A stretch of DNA of 64,000 bases from Pseudomonas viridiflava (lineage in GTDB: Bacteria > Pseudomonadota > Gammaproteobacteria > Pseudomonadales > Pseudomonadaceae). The notes beneath the pieces were generated by a model that saw nothing but the letters and a program-made list of their open reading frames with translations, was not told the DNA's origin and did not search any database. Of this stretch, positions 36,567-46,005 are shown in pieces. Position 1 is the stretch's first letter. Each line of letters begins with the position of its first letter. The stretch is taken from positions 401,364-465,363 of the forward strand of contig NZ_UWFA01000170.1 of NCBI RefSeq assembly GCF_900601905.1. The letters are read 5' to 3'. The position numbers were made by a program, and so were the translations under genes.

Positions 36567-37910
36567 CTACAAAATCCGATACAGCAACCGTTCGGCCCGC
36601 ACTCGGCTGACCCGGCGCAGAAAGGTGCGCACCGCTACCGGGTATTCATTGAGCGTATCCAGTTCATCGTACTTGCCGACCCGCTCGGTATTGAGCATCA
36701 ACTGCTCAAGCTCCGCTTCCCGTGGCGTGATCCACTCGCCCTTGGGGTCGTCGATCAGCAGGCCGTTTTCCAGGTCCAGATTGAACGCTCGCGGGTTCAG
36801 ATTGTTGCCGGTCAGCAAGGTGTACTGGTCGTCGATCCACAGGCCCTTGAGGTGGAACGTGTTATCGCCGTGCTTCCACAGGTGCAGGTTCAGCTTGTGC
36901 CGGGCAATGTCGGACTGATGTTTCTGGGCAAAACGACGCAGGCTGATTTCGTAGAGATACGGCAGGGCGGAAATCACCTTGAACGGCTCATCCGCAGGAA
37001 TGAAGAAGTCATTGGCGGTCTTGTCGCCAATGATGATATCGACTCGCACGCCGCGCTTGAGGGCACGATTGATTTCGCGCTTTACCGCCAGCGGCACGTT
37101 GAAATAGGGCGTGCAGATGGTCAATCGCGATTTGCTGGCTGCGATCAACTCGATGATGGTGCGGTTGAGCGGGTTACGCGTGCCCACGCCCAACAGCGGG
37201 ATGACCCGCAGTTCTCCGTTTTGCGCCACACCTTCCTCGGTGTCGTAGCTGGTGCGCTTGAGGTGATTGCGAAACGCGCGGATTTCACTGCGCAGGCTGC
37301 GCGACGTGGGCGGCGAGGGCAGGTCCAGGCGATGCACCGCGCTGGACGGCAGAATGTCGCGCCGAACCATGTTCTGGAAGCTATCGGCCAAGTCTTTGCT
37401 GTGCAGTACGTGGTAACGATCCAGCCGGTATTTGTCGAGCTTGTGCAGGTACACGTTGTTGATGCTGGCACCGCTGTAAATCACGCAGTCATCGATCACG
37501 CTGCCTTTTAGATGCAGCACCCCGAACAGCTCGCGCGTCTGGACCGGCACGCCGTAGACCGGCACTTCTTCGTCGTACTCCAGATTCTGCGCCTGATACC
37601 AGGTCGAGTTGCCCGGTTGGCGCCCGGCGCCGATCAACCCGCGCTGGGCACGAAACCAGTCCACCAGCACCACCACATCGAGCTCAGGCCTGGCCGCCTT
37701 GGCGGCGTACAGCGCGTCGAGAATCTCTTGTCCGGCTTCGTCCTGCTGTAAATACAGTGCCACCAGATAGATGCGCCGGGTCGCCGAAGCGATTTTCTCA
37801 AGCAGGCAACGGCGATAGTCAGCGGCGCTGGGCAGGATGGTGATTGCGTTATCCGGCAAGGTAAAACCGCGCAGCGCTGCGAGGGTGGAGCGTCGGAAGT
37901 TGGACCGCAT
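36567..37910 (-). CDS. pssA: CDP-diacylglycerol-serine O-phosphatidyltransferase
   Basis: A 447-residue enzyme that makes phosphatidylserine, the precursor of phosphatidylethanolamine, at the membrane surface. It is the phospholipase D-type PssA: both HKD sites are present (HLKGSVIDD and HLKGLWIDDQ). Diagnostic stretches are LLEKIASATRRIYLVALYLQ, LVDWFRAQRGLIG, VPVYGVPVQTRE and GDKTANDFFIP, closely matching E. coli PssA. ATG 37910 follows GAGAGG and aligns with that protein; the open frame extends eight codons further upstream. It stands alone. Confidence 0.93.
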   Translation of the reverse strand: MRSNFRRSTLAALRGFTLPDNAITILPSAADYRRCLLEKIASATRRIYLVALYLQQDEAGQEILDALYAAKAARPELDVVVLVDWFRAQRGLIGAGRQPGNSTWYQAQNLEYDEEVPVYGVPVQTRELFGVLHLKGSVIDDCVIYSGASINNVYLHKLDKYRLDRYHVLHSKDLADSFQNMVRRDILPSSAVHRLDLPSPPTSRSLRSEIRAFRNHLKRTSYDTEEGVAQNGELRVIPLLGVGTRNPLNRTIIELIAASKSRLTICTPYFNVPLAVKREINRALKRGVRVDIIIGDKTANDFFIPADEPFKVISALPYLYEISLRRFAQKHQSDIARHKLNLHLWKHGDNTFHLKGLWIDDQYTLLTGNNLNPRAFNLDLENGLLIDDPKGEWITPREAELEQLMLNTERVGKYDELDTLNEYPVAVRTFLRRVSRVRAERLLYRIL

Positions 37911-38047
37911 AAGCCTCTCGAGGGGATAAACCAACAGCGGCTGAGCTTACACCGTAGTGGCGGGTTTGACGTGCGCTTTAGAAGATTTGCGACACAGAAA
38001 AGTCTTGCACAGACGTGACAAGGTATTTCACGTTTTTTTCACGAAAC

Positions 38048-38066
38048 GATAAACATTACCAATTAC
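38048..38066. promoter_or_regulatory. candidate Fur box
   Basis: GATAAACATTACCAATTAC agrees with the 19-bp Fur consensus at 12 positions by eye and lies about 85 bases before the siderophore-receptor start. The surrounding 130 bases are A+T-rich. Moderate support only. Confidence 0.42.
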
Positions 38067-38151
38067 ACCTGATAGCATTTCGCAACTTGGCTCGGCGTTC
38101 ACCGGCAGTTCGCGTTGAATACCTTTTTACCCCTCTTCAGCAGGAAGCATC

Positions 38152-40359
38152 ATGCGCAGCATCGTCTATCCCCAGGTTCCTTATCGTTTTTCCCTGTTAG
38201 CGCTGTGCTGCTCGCTGAGCTTTTCGGTGTTGGCGGCCAATGAGAGCGGCGCAGCGCAAGCGGGGACCATGGTGTTGGGCGAAATCGACATCAATGCGCA
38301 AAAAGCCGACGAGCATGCATTGCCTCCGGCATTCAGCGGCGGTCAGGTTGCGCGGGGCGGGCAGTTGGGGGTGTTGGGCAACGCCGACATCATGGACGTG
38401 CCGTTCACCATGAGCAGCTACACCGAACAATTGATCGAAGACCAGCAGGCCGAGGACATTGGCGATGTATTGGCCAACGATTCGTCGGTGCGTGAGTCGT
38501 TCGGTTATGGCAACTCATCCCAAGTGTTCACGATCCGTGGCTTGCCACTGGCTGGCGAGGACATTTCCTATAACGGCCTGTATGGCGTGTTGCCGCGACA
38601 GATCATTTCCACCGATGCGCTGGAGCGGGTCGAAGTGTTCAAGGGGCCTAACGCGTTTATCAACGGCGTCACCCCGACCGGTTCCGGCATCGGCGGCGGG
38701 GTCAACCTGCAACCCAAGCGTGCCCAGGACACCCCGACACGGCGTTTCACCACGAATATCAGCACCGACGGCCGGGTGGGCGAGCATCTGGACCTGGGCC
38801 AGCGTTTCGGTGAAGACAATCGTTTCGGCGCACGCCTCAATCTGGCTCAGCGCGAGGGCGAAACCGGCATCGAAGACGAACAGCATCGCAGCAAGCTGTT
38901 CTCACTGGGCCTGGATTATCGTGGCGATGCCCTGCGTCTCTCGGGGGATATTGCCTACCAGAAGCAGAGGATCAATCAGGGTCGCAACAGTGTCCGGCTT
39001 GGCGCTGGTGTGACTCAGGTGCCGGATGCGCCGGATGCCGATACCAACTACGCACCGAAGTGGTACACCACCGAAACCGAAGATACCTTTGGCATGTTGC
39101 GCGGCGAGTACGACCTCAATGAAAACTGGACCGTGTATGCCGCTGGCGGCGCGGTGCACACTCGTGAGGTGGGGAATTATGGTACGCCGGTGCTGAGCGA
39201 CAATCTGGGGAATGCCACCATCCGCAGTTCTTTCATTGCCCATGATGAAGACAACGTGTCGACCATGGCCGGTATCAACGGCAAGCTGCAGACCGGCCCG
39301 GTCAGCCATAAGTTGAACCTGGGCCTGGCGGGTATCTGGACTGAGCAACGCAACGCCTATGAATTTGGCGCCGTCAGTGCCAGCAATACGACCAACATCT
39401 ACGACCCGGTGTACCAGCCCCGTCCTGCCAGTGGTTCGCCGGTCGGTGACCTGAACGACCCCGGCATCACCGGCAAGACCCGCAATCGCAGCGTAGCGAT
39501 TTCCGACACCCTGGGGTTCTTCGACGATCGCCTGTTGCTGACCGCAGGCTTGCGTCGCCAGCAACTGCGGGTGCAGGGTTTCGCCTATGGCACCGGTACG
39601 CGGACTTCGGTGTATGACGAAGCGATCACCACGCCGGTCTATGGCCTGGTGTTCAAACCGTGGCAGCACGTTGCGTTCTACGCCAACCGGATCGAAGGCC
39701 TGGCCAAGGGCGCGACGGCACCGAGCACTGCAGGTCTGTTGAACCCGGGGGAAATGTTTGCTCCGGCGCGTTCCAAGCAGCTTGAGGCGGGCGTCAAGCT
39801 GGATATGGGTACTTACGGCGCCAGCCTGGGCGTGTACCGCATCGAAAAAGTCAGCGACGGCTTCACTCAATCGTTGGCCAACGGCGCGTCGGTCTACGTG
39901 GTGGATGGCAAGCAGATCAATCGTGGCGTGGAGACCAATATCTTCGGCGAGCCTATTGCTGGCCTGCGCCTGATCGCCGGTGTGACGTTGATGGACACTG
40001 AGTTGAAAGGGACGTTGAACGGCGCCAACGATGGCAACAATGCGGTGGGGGTGCCGACTTTCCAGTTCAACGCCAGCGCCGACTGGGATATCCCGGGTAT
40101 CGAAGGCGCCGCGCTCAACGCTCGCATGTTGCGCACCGGCGGCCAATACCTCGATCCTGCCAACAACCTGAGCATTCCGACCTGGAACCGTTTCGATCTG
40201 GGCGCGCGCTACACTTTCAACGTTTCTCAGAAGGACATCACGCTGCGGGCCAACGTGGAAAACGTCGCCAACAAAGACTACTGGGCGTCGACCAACGGCG
40301 GTTACCTGACTCAAGGCGAGCCACGCACTGTCAAGTTCTCGGGGACCATTGATTTCTAG
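38152..40359 (+). CDS. TonB-dependent siderophore receptor
   Basis: A complete 735-residue outer-membrane receptor. A signal peptide (FSLLALCCSLSFSVLA, cleavage after AANE or nearby) is followed directly by the plug domain, so there is no N-terminal sigma-regulator signalling domain. Plug motifs include VPFTMSSYTEQLIEDQQAED and FTIRGLPLAGEDISYNGLYG with ERVEVFKGPNAFINGVTP. The beta-barrel ends in VKFSGTIDF with the C-terminal Phe. AGGAAG lies five bases before the ATG. A possible Fur box upstream fits iron-starvation control. The siderophore is not identifiable; no biosynthesis or ABC import genes are adjacent. Confidence 0.92.
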   Translation: MRSIVYPQVPYRFSLLALCCSLSFSVLAANESGAAQAGTMVLGEIDINAQKADEHALPPAFSGGQVARGGQLGVLGNADIMDVPFTMSSYTEQLIEDQQAEDIGDVLANDSSVRESFGYGNSSQVFTIRGLPLAGEDISYNGLYGVLPRQIISTDALERVEVFKGPNAFINGVTPTGSGIGGGVNLQPKRAQDTPTRRFTTNISTDGRVGEHLDLGQRFGEDNRFGARLNLAQREGETGIEDEQHRSKLFSLGLDYRGDALRLSGDIAYQKQRINQGRNSVRLGAGVTQVPDAPDADTNYAPKWYTTETEDTFGMLRGEYDLNENWTVYAAGGAVHTREVGNYGTPVLSDNLGNATIRSSFIAHDEDNVSTMAGINGKLQTGPVSHKLNLGLAGIWTEQRNAYEFGAVSASNTTNIYDPVYQPRPASGSPVGDLNDPGITGKTRNRSVAISDTLGFFDDRLLLTAGLRRQQLRVQGFAYGTGTRTSVYDEAITTPVYGLVFKPWQHVAFYANRIEGLAKGATAPSTAGLLNPGEMFAPARSKQLEAGVKLDMGTYGASLGVYRIEKVSDGFTQSLANGASVYVVDGKQINRGVETNIFGEPIAGLRLIAGVTLMDTELKGTLNGANDGNNAVGVPTFQFNASADWDIPGIEGAALNARMLRTGGQYLDPANNLSIPTWNRFDLGARYTFNVSQKDITLRANVENVANKDYWASTNGGYLTQGEPRTVKFSGTIDF

Positions 40360-40469
40360 GAAGAGCACCAACAAGACGGCGGCCGATGGTTCGCCGTTTC
40401 AGCTTTCGCGGCTCAAAGCGCTGCGTCTGCAATCGTGTAGGACACCGGTATTCTTAGTGCTGCCAACAC

Positions 40470-40703
40470 CGGTTCCGTCCTGGCGGCCGGGTCACTTTTG
40501 TTTTGGCAAAAGTAACCAAAACCATTGCGCTGGCGTCCGGCCCCCGCTTCGCGGGGGTACGTTCGCTCCGGTGCCGTGGTGTGGGCACGCGCCGACGGGC
40601 CATCCATGGCCCAACGGCGCTCGCTCGGCATCCATGCCGAGCGACCCACACCACGACACCTGCGCTCACCCTCCCGACGCGCATTTGGCGGCGCCTGAGA
40701 AAT
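40470..40703. repeat. interspersed repeat, long copy
   Basis: Shares with 33240-33401 the blocks GGTTCCGTCCTGGCGGCCGG, GGTCACTTTTG...CAAAAGTAACC, CCATTGCGCTGGCGTCCGGC, CTCGGCATCCATGCCGAGCG and CTCCCGACGCGCATTT. It carries about 72 extra bases, including the palindrome GGGCCATCCATGGCCC, between the second and fourth blocks. It fills most of the 450-base gap between the receptor and glcG; no gene is supported there. Confidence 0.8.
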
Positions 40704-40809
40704 CGCAGCAGGAAAAGCCGGAGCAAATCAGCGTTGCAGATTTCTTCAGGGGTATTGCCGACAGACACATCCCGCAACCCTCGCGGCAGAGGATCCGTAG
40801 CTCCTGACT

Positions 40810-41217
40810 TTATCCCGCTTTCACCGCCGCAACCCCAGCCTTGGCCACCTGGGCGTCCTGCGCGGCCTGTACGCCTGATACGCCCACTGCGCCAATTACC
40901 TGGCCGTCGACAATCACCGGCACGCCACCTTCCAGCGAAGTCAGCAGCGGGGCGGACAGGAACGCGGTGCGGCCGCCGTTGACCGACTCTTCGTAACTTT
41001 TCGATTCCCGGCGGCCCAGTGCAGCAGTGCGAGCCTTTTCGATGCCGATGTAGCTGCTGATCGGCGAAGCGCCGTCCAGGCGTTCGAACCCCAGCAGGTG
41101 GCCGCCGTCGTCCACGATGGCAATCGAGACGGCCCAGTTGTTGGCGTTGGCATCGCTGCGCGCAGCGTCCAGGATCTGCGTCACTTCGGTCTGGGTCAGA
41201 ACAGCTTTGGTTTTCAT
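40810..41217 (-). CDS. glcG: GlcG/HbpS-like protein of the glycolate operon
   Basis: A 135-residue small protein of the GlcG/HbpS (DUF336) family, roughly one domain (WAVSIAIVDDGGHLLGFERLD; GGVPVIVDGQVIGAVGVSGV). Its role in glycolate use is unclear; relatives bind heme or act as stress sensors. The ATG at 41217 has GGAG seven bases before it and lies 26 bases after the glcF stop, so it is the last gene of the glcDEFG operon. Confidence 0.87.
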   Translation of the reverse strand: MKTKAVLTQTEVTQILDAARSDANANNWAVSIAIVDDGGHLLGFERLDGASPISSYIGIEKARTAALGRRESKSYEESVNGGRTAFLSAPLLTSLEGGVPVIVDGQVIGAVGVSGVQAAQDAQVAKAGVAAVKAG

Positions 41218-41243
41218 CGGGTGCTCCATTCAGTCATAAAGGT

Positions 41244-42461
41244 TCAAGGCAAAGCTTCTTCAAGCAATTCGATCCAGTGCCGCACCGGGGTTCGTCCGGC
41301 ACCGCTCAAATGGGTCTGGCAACCGATATTGGCCGTGGCAATGACCTGCGGTTTACCGCTTTCCAGGGCATTCATTTTATTGTCGCGCAGCTGTCGGGCC
41401 AGCACTGGCTGAGTGATCGAATAGGTGCCCGCCGAGCCGCAACACAAATGCCCGTCCGGCACTGTGCTGAGCGTGAAGCCCAGGCGCAACAATACACTTT
41501 CCACTGCGCCGCCAAGCTTTTGCGCGTGCTGCAGCGTACACGGGCAGTGGAACGCCAGCCGCAGATCGCCATTAATGCCGAGGGTTTCCAGGGGTTCATC
41601 ACGCAGGACCTCCACCAGATCCCTGGCCAGCTTACTGACCTTTTGCGCTTTGGCAGCGTAGGCCGGATCTTGCCTGAGCAAATGCCCATAGTCCTTGATG
41701 AACGCCCCGCAACCGCTGGCGGTCTGGACAATGGCCAGCGCGCCGTTCTCGACGGCCGGCCACCACGCATCGATATTGCGCCGGGCGCGCTCAAGCCCTG
41801 CATCCTGAGCGTTGAGATGGTAGTCCACCGCGCCACAGCAACCCGCCTGGGCAATGGGCGTGACGCTGATCCCGAGGCGATCAAGCACTCTAGCCGTGGC
41901 TGCGTTGGTGTTGGGCGACAGCCCTGGTTGCACGCAGCCTTCGAGCAGCAGCACCTGCCGCGCATGGCGCACCGCAGGCCGCGCTTTTGCAGGGGTAATG
42001 TCGGCGGGCAGTTTGCTTTTCAAGCTGCCTGGCAGCAGAGGACGAAAGCTGTTGCCCAGTTGCGTCAGGGATTTGAACAACGCCGCATTGGGCACCACTT
42101 TGCGCAGGCTTTCGCGTAATACACGTTGTTGCAGCGAGCGCGGTACGGCGGCGTCCACCACGGCACGGCCAATGTCCAACAGGTTGTGATAGTCCACTCC
42201 GGACGGACAGGTGGTTTCGCAGTTGCGGCATGAAAGGCAGCGGTCCAGATGCAGCTGGGTTTTTTCGGTGACCTCGTTGCCTTCCAGCACTTGCTTGATC
42301 AGATAGATACGCCCGCGCGGGCCGTCCAGTTCGTCGCCGAGCAATTGATAGGTCGGGCAGGTGGCGTTGCAGAATCCGCAATGCACACAGCTGCGCAAGA
42401 TGCTCTCGGCTTCTTCGGCGCGGGCCAGTTGTCGGGCTTGAGGGCTCAGGGTGGTCTGCAT
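41244..42461 (-). CDS. glcF: glycolate oxidase iron-sulfur subunit
   Basis: A 405-residue subunit that passes electrons from the flavin subunits to the membrane quinone pool. Two classical [4Fe-4S] motifs lie at the N-terminus, CVHCGFCNATCP and CLSCRNCETTCP. Two CCG-type cysteine-rich repeats follow, QAGCCGAVDYH and HLCCGSAGTYS, as in heterodisulfide-reductase-like Fe-S proteins. It starts two bases after the glcE stop. Confidence 0.94.
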   Translation of the reverse strand: MQTTLSPQARQLARAEEAESILRSCVHCGFCNATCPTYQLLGDELDGPRGRIYLIKQVLEGNEVTEKTQLHLDRCLSCRNCETTCPSGVDYHNLLDIGRAVVDAAVPRSLQQRVLRESLRKVVPNAALFKSLTQLGNSFRPLLPGSLKSKLPADITPAKARPAVRHARQVLLLEGCVQPGLSPNTNAATARVLDRLGISVTPIAQAGCCGAVDYHLNAQDAGLERARRNIDAWWPAVENGALAIVQTASGCGAFIKDYGHLLRQDPAYAAKAQKVSKLARDLVEVLRDEPLETLGINGDLRLAFHCPCTLQHAQKLGGAVESVLLRLGFTLSTVPDGHLCCGSAGTYSITQPVLARQLRDNKMNALESGKPQVIATANIGCQTHLSGAGRTPVRHWIELLEEALP

Positions 42462-42463
42462 GG

Positions 42464-43543
42464 TCAGATCTCCGCGTACATCCGTCCAGGGTTGAAGATG
42501 GCCTGGGGATCGAGTTGGGCCTTGAGCTGGCGGTGGTAGCGCAGCAGTGCGGCAGGCAGCGGCTGGAAAGGACTGTCCTGCTGACCAGGGCTGTAGCAGA
42601 TTGCATGTCCGCCGACGGCGCTGACTCGCTGCCGAATCGTCGCGTCATCGGCCGTGGACTTCAGCCAGCGTTGCGCGCCTGCCCAATCGATCAGTTGCTC
42701 GCCCGGCAGATCCAGCACAGCTGTGTTATTGGGCACTGACAAACGCCACAACGGCGTCGGGTCGCGGAAAAACTCCAGCTGCTGTTCGTTCAGGTCCTGC
42801 CAGTAAACCGGGTCGATGTGCTCACCCCCCAGCCGTTCATGGGCCGCCGCCACCGAGCCTTCGCCGCCTTCCAGACGCAAGCGCAGCACGCCTTTTTCAA
42901 CGCTGGCCGCGCTGATCGACAACGGCTGTTGGCCCCATTGCGCCAGGCAGGCCAAGGCGCGTCGGGTGTCCATTTCCAGGGCGATGCTGGCGCACAGACG
43001 CGGCTTGGGCAGGACTTTCAGGGAGACTTCGGTGAGCACGCCCAGACAGCCAAAACTGCCTGCCATCAAGCGCGACAGGTCATAACCGGCAACGTTTTTC
43101 ATCACCTCGCCGCCAAAACGCAGATGCTTGCCCAGGCCGGTGATGACCCGGGTACCCAGCACAAAGTCACGCACCGAGCCGGCCCAAGGGCGACGTGGTC
43201 CGGACAACCCGGCGGCGATCATTCCGCCCACCGTGGCCTCGCCGAAATGCGGCGGTTCGCACGGCAGCATCTGGCCGGCCTTGTCCAGCGCTGCGCAGAG
43301 CTCGCGCAACGGCGTTCCAGTCCTTGCAGTGATCACCAGCTCCGTGGGGTCATAGCTGACGATCCCGCTGTGGGCCCGGGTGTCAAGGATTTCACCGGCG
43401 ACCTCGCGGCCCAGAAAGGCTTTGCTGTTGCCGCCCTGAATGCGCAGCGGCGTGCCGTTTTGCAAGGCCTGATTGACTTGGTCCAGCAACGCCTCGCTGG
43501 CATCGTGGTCGGGTAGCTGACTGACACGCGGATCGGCCATCAT
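42464..43543 (-). CDS. glcE: glycolate oxidase FAD-binding subunit GlcE
   Basis: A 359-residue flavin subunit, shorter than GlcD and with a weaker FAD_binding_4 domain. The conserved region SYDPTELVITARTGTPLREL and FGEATVGGMIAAGLSGPRRP marks the FAD-binding site. It overlaps the glcD stop by one base (TGATG), indicating coupled translation. Confidence 0.93.
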   Translation of the reverse strand: MMADPRVSQLPDHDASEALLDQVNQALQNGTPLRIQGGNSKAFLGREVAGEILDTRAHSGIVSYDPTELVITARTGTPLRELCAALDKAGQMLPCEPPHFGEATVGGMIAAGLSGPRRPWAGSVRDFVLGTRVITGLGKHLRFGGEVMKNVAGYDLSRLMAGSFGCLGVLTEVSLKVLPKPRLCASIALEMDTRRALACLAQWGQQPLSISAASVEKGVLRLRLEGGEGSVAAAHERLGGEHIDPVYWQDLNEQQLEFFRDPTPLWRLSVPNNTAVLDLPGEQLIDWAGAQRWLKSTADDATIRQRVSAVGGHAICYSPGQQDSPFQPLPAALLRYHRQLKAQLDPQAIFNPGRMYAEI

Positions 43544-45042
43544 CAGAAGCGCTCCAGTTCCGGGAAAGGCAACTTGCCCATGTGCACATGCATCGCGCCG
43601 AACTCGGCGCAGCGGTGCAGGGTCGGGATGTTCTTGCCAGGGTTGAGCATGCCGCCGGGGTCAAACGCCGCTTTGACGGCATGAAACAGGGTCAGCTCGT
43701 CACTGTTGAACTGGGCGCACATCTGATTGATCTTCTCCCGGCCCACGCCATGCTCGCCGGTGATGCTGCCGCCGACTTTCACGCACAGTTCGAGGATCTT
43801 GCCGCCCAGCGCTTCAGCGCGCTCCAGTTCCCCGGGCTGGTTGGCATCGAACAGAATCAATGGGTGCATGTTGCCGTCTCCGGCGTGGAACACATTGGCG
43901 ACTCGCAGGCCATATTCGGTGGATAGCGCAGCAATGCCTTGCAACACACCGGGCAGCTCGCGGCGCGGGATGGTGCCATCCATGCAGTAGTAATCCGGTG
44001 ACAGGCGGCCGACAGCGGGAAAAGCGTTCTTGCGTCCGGCCCAGAACCGCACCCGCTCGGCTTCGTCTTTTGCCTGGCGCAGTTCAGTGGCGCCAGCGTC
44101 AGTCAGCACCCGGCGAACCCGCTCGCAATCGTCATGCACATCCGCTTCCACGCCGTCCAGTTCGCACAGCAGAATGGCTTCGGCATCCACCGGATAACCG
44201 GCGTGGATAAAGTCTTCGGCAGCGCGAATGGCCAGGTTATCCATCATTTCCAGACCACCGGGGATGATGCCCGCCGCAATGATGTCGGCGACTGCGCGAC
44301 CGGCTTTTTCCACCGAATCAAAGGCCGCCAGCAGCACTTTCGCCACTTGGGGTTTGGGCAGCAGCTTGACCGTCACTTCAGTGATCACGCCCAGCATGCC
44401 TTCGGAACCGGTGAACAGCGCCAGCAAGTCGAAGCCCGGCGAGTCCAGTGCTTCTGAGCCCAGGGTCAGGTGCTCGCCTTCTACGGTGAGAATGTCCAGC
44501 TTGAGCAGGTTGTGCACGGTCAGGCCGTATTTCAGGCAATGCACACCGCCTGCGTTTTCCGCCACGTTGCCGCCGATGGAGCAGGCAATCTGGGAGGATG
44601 GGTCCGGCGCGTAATACAGATCGTAAGGGGCTGCAGCCTGGGAGATCGCCAGATTGCGCACGCCGGGCTGGACTCTGGCCACCCGCGCTGCCGGGTCTAT
44701 TTCGATGATCCTGTTAAAGCGTGCCATCACCAGCAGCAGGCCTTGCTCAAGCGGCAGGGCACCGCCGGACAAACCCGTCCCGGCGCCGCGAGCCACCACC
44801 GGTACGTGGCGTTGGTGGCAGATTTTCAGCAGCGTCTGGACTTCTTCAAGATGACGCGGCAGGGCGACCAGCATCGGCGTGGTGCGATAGGCCGACAGCC
44901 CGTCGCACTCGTACGGCCGCAGCTCTTCCGGACGATGCAGCACGTCCAGATCAGGCAGCTGGCGTTGCAATTCATCCAGCAACTGTTGCTTGTCGACCAC
45001 CGGCAGAGCGCCATCGACACGTTCGTCGTAGAGAATATTCAT
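43543..45042 (-). CDS. glcD: glycolate oxidase catalytic subunit GlcD
   Basis: A 499-residue flavoprotein that oxidises glycolate (and lactate in some systems) to glyoxylate. The FAD-binding PP-loop is PVVARGAGTGLSGGALP, with the flavin-contacting GGNVAENAGGVHCLKYGLTV. The catalytic C-terminal domain has GSITGEHGVGREK, with the active-site His. It is the first gene of glcDEFG. The usual regulator gene glcC is not found at either end of the operon here; maiA lies divergently upstream instead. Confidence 0.94.
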   Translation of the reverse strand: MNILYDERVDGALPVVDKQQLLDELQRQLPDLDVLHRPEELRPYECDGLSAYRTTPMLVALPRHLEEVQTLLKICHQRHVPVVARGAGTGLSGGALPLEQGLLLVMARFNRIIEIDPAARVARVQPGVRNLAISQAAAPYDLYYAPDPSSQIACSIGGNVAENAGGVHCLKYGLTVHNLLKLDILTVEGEHLTLGSEALDSPGFDLLALFTGSEGMLGVITEVTVKLLPKPQVAKVLLAAFDSVEKAGRAVADIIAAGIIPGGLEMMDNLAIRAAEDFIHAGYPVDAEAILLCELDGVEADVHDDCERVRRVLTDAGATELRQAKDEAERVRFWAGRKNAFPAVGRLSPDYYCMDGTIPRRELPGVLQGIAALSTEYGLRVANVFHAGDGNMHPLILFDANQPGELERAEALGGKILELCVKVGGSITGEHGVGREKINQMCAQFNSDELTLFHAVKAAFDPGGMLNPGKNIPTLHRCAEFGAMHVHMGKLPFPELERF

Positions 45043-45193
45043 GATGGGTTCAGGATCCCATGTTGTTTTTATTGGGGCATGCGTGTCACATCAGGCAGCC
45101 TGCATCATTAAGCGTTCATGGCGACGCTGTCCATGTTTTCAACTGACCCTTTAGTCGAGTAGGCGATTGACAGCGGTCGGTGAAACGCTCAAG

Positions 45194-45228
45194 TTACGCA
45201 ATACGTAAACTGATTACGAAAATAACAA
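45194..45228 (+). promoter_or_regulatory. tandem HmgR operator-like sites before maiA
   Basis: TTACG-CAATA-CGTAA at 45194-45208 is a perfect TTACG-N5-CGTAA palindrome. A second, degenerate copy (TTACG-AAAAT-AACAA) begins exactly 20 bases later at 45214. The pair ends two bases before the maiA ATG, and TTGACA at 45167-45172 could be the -35. The hmgA promoter has the same motif with the same 20-base period. Confidence 0.7.
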
Positions 45229-45230
45229 GA

Positions 45231-45863
45231 ATGGATCTTTACACTTATTACCGCTCGACCTCCAGCTACCGCGTGCGTATTGCGCTGGCGTTGAAAGGGC
45301 TGGCCTACACGGCGATCCCGGTCAATCTGCTGAGGCGAGAACACTTGGAGTTCGAGTATCAGGGCATCAACCCGCAGTGCCGGGTGCCTGCGTTACGCAT
45401 TGATGATCAGCTGGTGCTCAGCCAGTCCACGGCCATCATCGAATACCTGGAAGACCGTTATCCAAAAAGCCCACTGCTGTCCTCGAACCTGGAGATCCGC
45501 GCTTTGCAACGTGCAGTGGCTGCGTTGATTGCCTGCGATATCCACCCGCTGCACAACGTTTCAGTGCTCAACCGGTTACGCGGGCTGGGGCAGGGCGAGG
45601 AGCAGGTCAGTGAGTGGATCGACCACTGGATCAGCCAAGGCCTGACGGCGGTCGAGCAGCTGATTGGCGACACAGGCTATTGTTTCGATGAGCAACTGCC
45701 GGGTATGGCAGATGTGTATTTACTGCCACAGGTGTATTCGGCTCGGCGTTTCAATGTCGACCTGAGCCGGTATCCACGGATTCTGCGGGTCGAAAAACTC
45801 GCGTTGGACCATTGGGCATTTCAGGCTGCGCACCCCGATGCGCAACCGGACAAGCCGGAGTAG
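45231..45863 (+). CDS. maiA: maleylacetoacetate isomerase
   Basis: A 210-residue glutathione S-transferase-fold enzyme (zeta class) that isomerises maleylacetoacetate to fumarylacetoacetate, the step between HmgA and FahA. The N-terminal glutathione-site motif is YRSTSSYRVRIALALKGL, followed by NPQCRVPALRID and LSQSTAIIEYLE. ATG 45231 is used because the in-frame codon at 45180 would put the operator inside the coding region. In many pseudomonads this gene follows hmgA-fahA; here it is separated, about 2 kb upstream, with its own HmgR-like operator. Confidence 0.88.
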   Translation: MDLYTYYRSTSSYRVRIALALKGLAYTAIPVNLLRREHLEFEYQGINPQCRVPALRIDDQLVLSQSTAIIEYLEDRYPKSPLLSSNLEIRALQRAVAALIACDIHPLHNVSVLNRLRGLGQGEEQVSEWIDHWISQGLTAVEQLIGDTGYCFDEQLPGMADVYLLPQVYSARRFNVDLSRYPRILRVEKLALDHWAFQAAHPDAQPDKPE

Positions 45864-46005
45864 TCTGGTCGTTATGAAAATTCTTGGCTTGCAACTGATA
45901 TTTGGTGATTTCCTGGCTCGCAGCGTGCGCGGGATACCGTGTGCGCCGCCCGCAGAAAAGTGATCGCGACCTGCGCCAATCCACTTTCCTGCAAGGAGCC
46001 ATACC

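Noticed and set aside
38902..40374. 490-codon antisense frame over the siderophore receptor
   Set aside because: Shadow frame; the sense strand is a complete TonB receptor.
45043..45179. Search for glcC upstream of glcD
   Set aside because: The gap is 188 bases to maiA and holds no gene.
45864..46005. Search for an HmgR site before hpd
   Set aside because: No TTACG-N5-CGTAA motif present.
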